From: Chitinophagales bacterium
GTDB taxonomy: Bacteria; Bacteroidota; Bacteroidia; Chitinophagales; UBA10324
DNA: 9,389 bases
Assembly: GCA_026786335.1 (NCBI GenBank)
Contig: JAJAYG010000404.1
Span: forward strand, 1-9,389
Reading direction: 5' to 3'
Shown in pieces: positions 8,401-9,389 of the stretch; position 1 is the stretch's first letter; every line of letters begins with the position of its first letter. Position numbers and translations under genes: made by a program. The notes below the pieces were generated by a model. It made no database searches and was not told the DNA's origin. It saw only the letters and a list, made by a program, of their open reading frames with translations.

Positions 8401-8732
8401 GCTTCAGGCATTATTTCATTCAGTATCTCTTCAACTTTTTTATCACGGTCTTTTGCGAGTTCATCAATCTGTTTGTACAGTTCTTCTTTCTCATCAAAAG
8501 AAACTTCTTCGCGCTCTGCTTCAGTTTTTAGAGAATCAATTTCGTTATCAGTTTCAGCGGTATAATCTTTTATTCTCTTGCGAAAGTCAACTGACTTTTG
8601 GCGAAGCTGATCGTGAGAAAGTGATTGCAGTTTTGCAAACTCTTCGTTCACCAGTACAACAATCGGCTCAATCAGCTTCACATCTTTTTCAGATTTATTA
8701 CCGCCGAAAAGTTTTGCTATAAATTCAAACAT
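5409..8732 (-). CDS. secA: Preprotein translocase ATPase SecA
   Basis: SecA is the ATP-driven motor that pushes unfolded preproteins through SecYEG. At 1107 residues it is longer than the E. coli protein (901) and about usual for Bacteroidota. In NBD1, Walker A is MATGEGKT (191-198) and Walker B is VDEVDS (298-303). The preprotein cross-linking region follows (about 310-450, with extra length). NBD2 has TGRILDGRRYSDGLHQA (522-538), NMAGRGTDI (687-695), GTERHEARR (711-719) and QLRGRAGRQGD (723-733). The helical scaffold/two-helix finger segment includes IIDEAWKNHL (961-970). A charged helix-forming insert at about 55-110 pushes Walker A roughly 90 residues beyond the E. coli position. A Q/N/E-rich linker (about 1024-1078) leads to a SEC-C zinc motif with Cys1091, Cys1093, Cys1102 and His1103. 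The frame is uninterrupted. The start ATG at 8730-8732 opens with MFEFIAKLFG, typical of SecA. Confidence 0.98.
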   Translation of the reverse strand: MFEFIAKLFGGNKSEKDVKLIEPIVVLVNEEFAKLQSLSHDQLRQKSVDFRKRIKDYTAETDNEIDSLKTEAEREEVSFDEKEELYKQIDELAKDRDKKVEEILNEIMPEAFAIMKETAKRFTENETITVTATDLDREFAAKKDFVTIDGNNAIYSNTWLVRGIPVQWKMIHYNVQLLGGIVLHQGKIAEMATGEGKTLVSTLPVYLNALTGLGVHLVTVNDYLSRRDCEWNGPLFQFLGVTVDCIDNYQPHTIERRNAYNCDITYGTNNEFGFDYLRDNMSRSKEELVQRKLHYAMVDEVDSVLIDDARTPLIISGPVPKGEDQQFHELKPRVQKLVDAQKRAVNQFMQEAKKLIDAGKAGPTEGGLALLRANRGMPKYGNVVKYLSEEGNKAIMLKSESYHLADSQKEMPKADAELYFTIDEKNNQVDLAEKGIELITEGGEDKSFFVLPDVGAMIAEIEKLDIPAEEKLIRKDQLMADFSIKSERIHTVQQLLKAYTLFEKDDEYVVMDGKVKIVDEQTGRILDGRRYSDGLHQAIEAKENVKVEAATQTFATVTLQNYFRMYHKLCGMTGTAETEAGELWQIYKLDVIVIPTNVGLVRKDTEDMVYKTKREKYKFAIDEIEKLQNEGRAILVGTTSVEVSELLSRMLKLKGVKHNVLNAKQHQREAEVVAEAGQPGAVTIATNMAGRGTDIKLAPAVKEKGGLAIIGTERHEARRVDRQLRGRAGRQGDPGSSLFYVSLEDDLMRLFGSDRIAGIMDRFGYKEGEVIQHSMITKSIERAQKKIEENNYGIRKRLLEYDDVMNAQREVIYKKRRHALFGDRLSYDLNNMVFDLGDEIVNEYAGTDNYDAFKLDVIRFFSTDTKITADDLKTEKASELAHRLFEETTAVYQRKMQHLAESVLPVIKDLYETRGETIENIVIPFTDGIKGIQVICNLKKSFESKGKEVVHAFEKGISLSIIDEAWKNHLREMDELKQAVQGAVYEQKDPLLIYKFEAFGLFKKMLGEVNRDVVSFLCKATLPDQQGQQRVNTAQKTERTDYSRMREGRGAEMKAPVNSNVNGEQQNGEQEEQKKLEPIRVGPKVGRNDQCPCGSGKKYKNCHGKEV

Positions 8733-8758
8733 GGTATTTACTTAAGATTAAGGGAGGT

Positions 8759-8766
8759 CAAAGTTA
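8759..8766 (-). promoter_or_regulatory. Possible -7 box upstream of secA
   Basis: TAACTTTG on the minus strand fits the Bacteroidota -7 consensus TAnnTTTG exactly and lies 26 bases before the secA start codon. No convincing TTTG -33 box is found 19-21 bases upstream, so the call rests on one eight-base match plus position. Confidence 0.4.
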
Positions 8767-8865
8767 AGATGGAATTAGGGAAATATATTTTAGGTTGAAA
8801 GGAAGTCAAAGATTGTTCCTTTAGAAATTTATTGACAGATTGGCGGAGAGTTTTTGAATTCTCAT

Positions 8866-8902
8866 GGCTAAATGCCTGCCTGCCGGTCAGGCAGGGCTAA
8901 AT
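8866..8902. repeat. GC-rich palindrome flanked by 8-bp direct repeats
   Basis: A perfect 8-base inverted repeat, CCTGCCTG (8875-8882) and CAGGCAGG (8888-8895) around the loop CCGGT, stands out in AT-rich DNA. It is bracketed by identical direct repeats GGCTAAAT at 8866-8873 and 8895-8902; the last palindrome base is also the first base of the right repeat. This layout is what insertion of a small palindromic element with target duplication would leave. Similar CCTGCC/GGCAGG palindromes are common in Bacteroidota intergenic DNA (general knowledge); mobility is inference. Confidence 0.6.
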
Positions 8903-8951
8903 TGCTTAATGGTTGCTTACAAGCAGATAACTTTTTAAACTGATTTGGGAA

Positions 8952-9175
8952 ATGAAAAAAAATAGCCGCCTTACCCTTAGTACAGTCATTCAACAACTAA
9001 GCCATTCAAACTTTACATTTTTGAAACATCACGAGATAATTTTCTTATAAAAATTTTTCAAAATAAATTTTCATCAATTGAAGGAAGCAGCATTGATTAT
9101 TTTTTGCTTGATGAAAATCAGCTAGCTGATCTTATTAAATTGAAATTTACGTTTGGGGATGTGGATGTTTTTTGA
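8952..9175 (+). pseudogene. Relic of a small plus-strand gene, frame broken twice
   Basis: No intact ORF is present, but pieces in successive frames form one plausible protein. ATG at 8952-8954 is followed by eight A (8955-8962). Read with seven A it gives MKKIAALPLVQSFNN, ending at TAA 8998-9000. One further single-base deletion near 8998 moves the reading into the frame open from 8981 to the TGA at 9173-9175, which continues KPFKLYIFETSRDNFL and ends FGDVDVF; that frame alone has 64 codons and no usual start. The joined product would be about 73 residues. I do not recognise the family. It is either a pseudogene or damaged by sequencing error in the A tract; the second break is not in a homopolymer. 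It runs divergently from secA and converges on the sorting-domain relic. Confidence 0.4.
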
Positions 9176-9184
9176 ATTCAAAAT

Positions 9185-9389
9185 CTAACATGGCAAACTT
9201 TTTTTGTGAGTAATCAATAATTTATTTTCCTGAGCCAGTTTACCATCAACATAAAACGTAATCTCATAAATATTCGAAGGCAGTTTAGAAATATCAACCA
9301 AAACATGTTAGCAACCACTTTGCATATAGTTCGATTGCAATATTCTCCCAAATAAATCTGTAATACAGATTTCAATATCACCATTGTAC
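9185..9389 (-). pseudogene. 3' end of a T9SS-cargo gene, interrupted in its sorting domain
   Basis: The gene enters from the right edge, so its main domains are not visible. The frame reads GDIEICITDLFGRILQS, a short run to SGC, then TAA at 9308-9310, and continues in the same frame as HVLVDISKLPSNIYEI, FYVDGKLAQENKLLITHKK until TAG at 9185-9187. Across the stop this is a typical T9SS type A sorting domain: the ITDLFGR turn, VDISKLPSNIY, and a lysine-rich strand near the end. As written, the protein would stop at the cysteine and lose the last 40 or so residues, including the conserved terminal strands, so it should not be exported by T9SS. TAA is one base from CAA or AAA. Either the gene is inactivated, or there is a base error in the assembly. 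Confidence 0.62.

Larger units (their letters stand above)
8733..8951. other. Non-coding stretch upstream of secA
   Basis: No ORF of credible length or composition is found on either strand. The stretch holds the possible secA -7 box and the palindrome with flanking direct repeats at 8866-8902, and is otherwise AT-rich sequence. Together with the two relics that follow, there is no intact gene between secA and the right edge. Confidence 0.6.

Noticed and set aside
6588..8722. Several plus-strand ORFs of 60-115 codons opposite secA, and similar ones opposite the amidohydrolase and deoC genes.
   Set aside because: They are antisense shadows with Ser-, Cys- and Phe-rich composition and no domain signal; the minus-strand genes explain the sequence.

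Overview
The window is AT-rich and reads as an ordinary chromosomal segment of a member of the Bacteroidota, probably close to Chitinophagales or Sphingobacteriales. Three things support this. There are type IX secretion system (T9SS) C-terminal sorting domains at both ends. SecA is very long (1107 residues) and ends in a SEC-C zinc motif. There is also a promoter matching the Bacteroidota consensus (TTTG, 19 bases, TATATTTG) rather than a sigma-70 -35/-10 pair. The taxonomic call below phylum level is inference.

All intact genes lie on the minus strand, so transcription runs from high to low coordinates. In that order they are: secA (preprotein translocase motor); deoC (deoxyribose-phosphate aldolase); a small exported SPOR-like protein; an AAA ATPase of the AAA_14/DUF4143 type with its own consensus promoter; an M20 metal-dependent amidohydrolase; a doubtful small lipoprotein-like ORF; and a secreted protein with a T9SS sorting domain. 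Gaps are short from secA to the amidohydrolase (59 to 100 bases). secA-deoC-SPOR could therefore be co-transcribed, while the ATPase promoter probably starts a second unit that may include the amidohydrolase.

The region upstream of secA (8733-9389) is decayed. It holds a GC-rich palindrome flanked by 8-base direct repeats. It also holds a plus-strand ORF relic whose reading frame is restored by two one-base changes, and the 3' end of a minus-strand T9SS-cargo gene with an in-frame stop inside the sorting domain. The two relics converge with nine bases between them. A second GC-rich degenerate palindrome lies at 1524-1567, beyond the 3' end of the amidohydrolase gene.

Functionally the genes are mostly unrelated: protein export (SecA feeding the Sec pathway, which T9SS cargo also needs), nucleoside catabolism (DeoC), envelope-associated SPOR protein, and peptide or amino-acid conjugate hydrolysis (M20). 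I see no CRISPR array, tRNA, rRNA, complete insertion sequence, defence island or recognisable new multi-gene system. The most interesting items are the palindrome with apparent target duplication, the interrupted sorting domain and the structured, doubtful ORF at 1165-1461.
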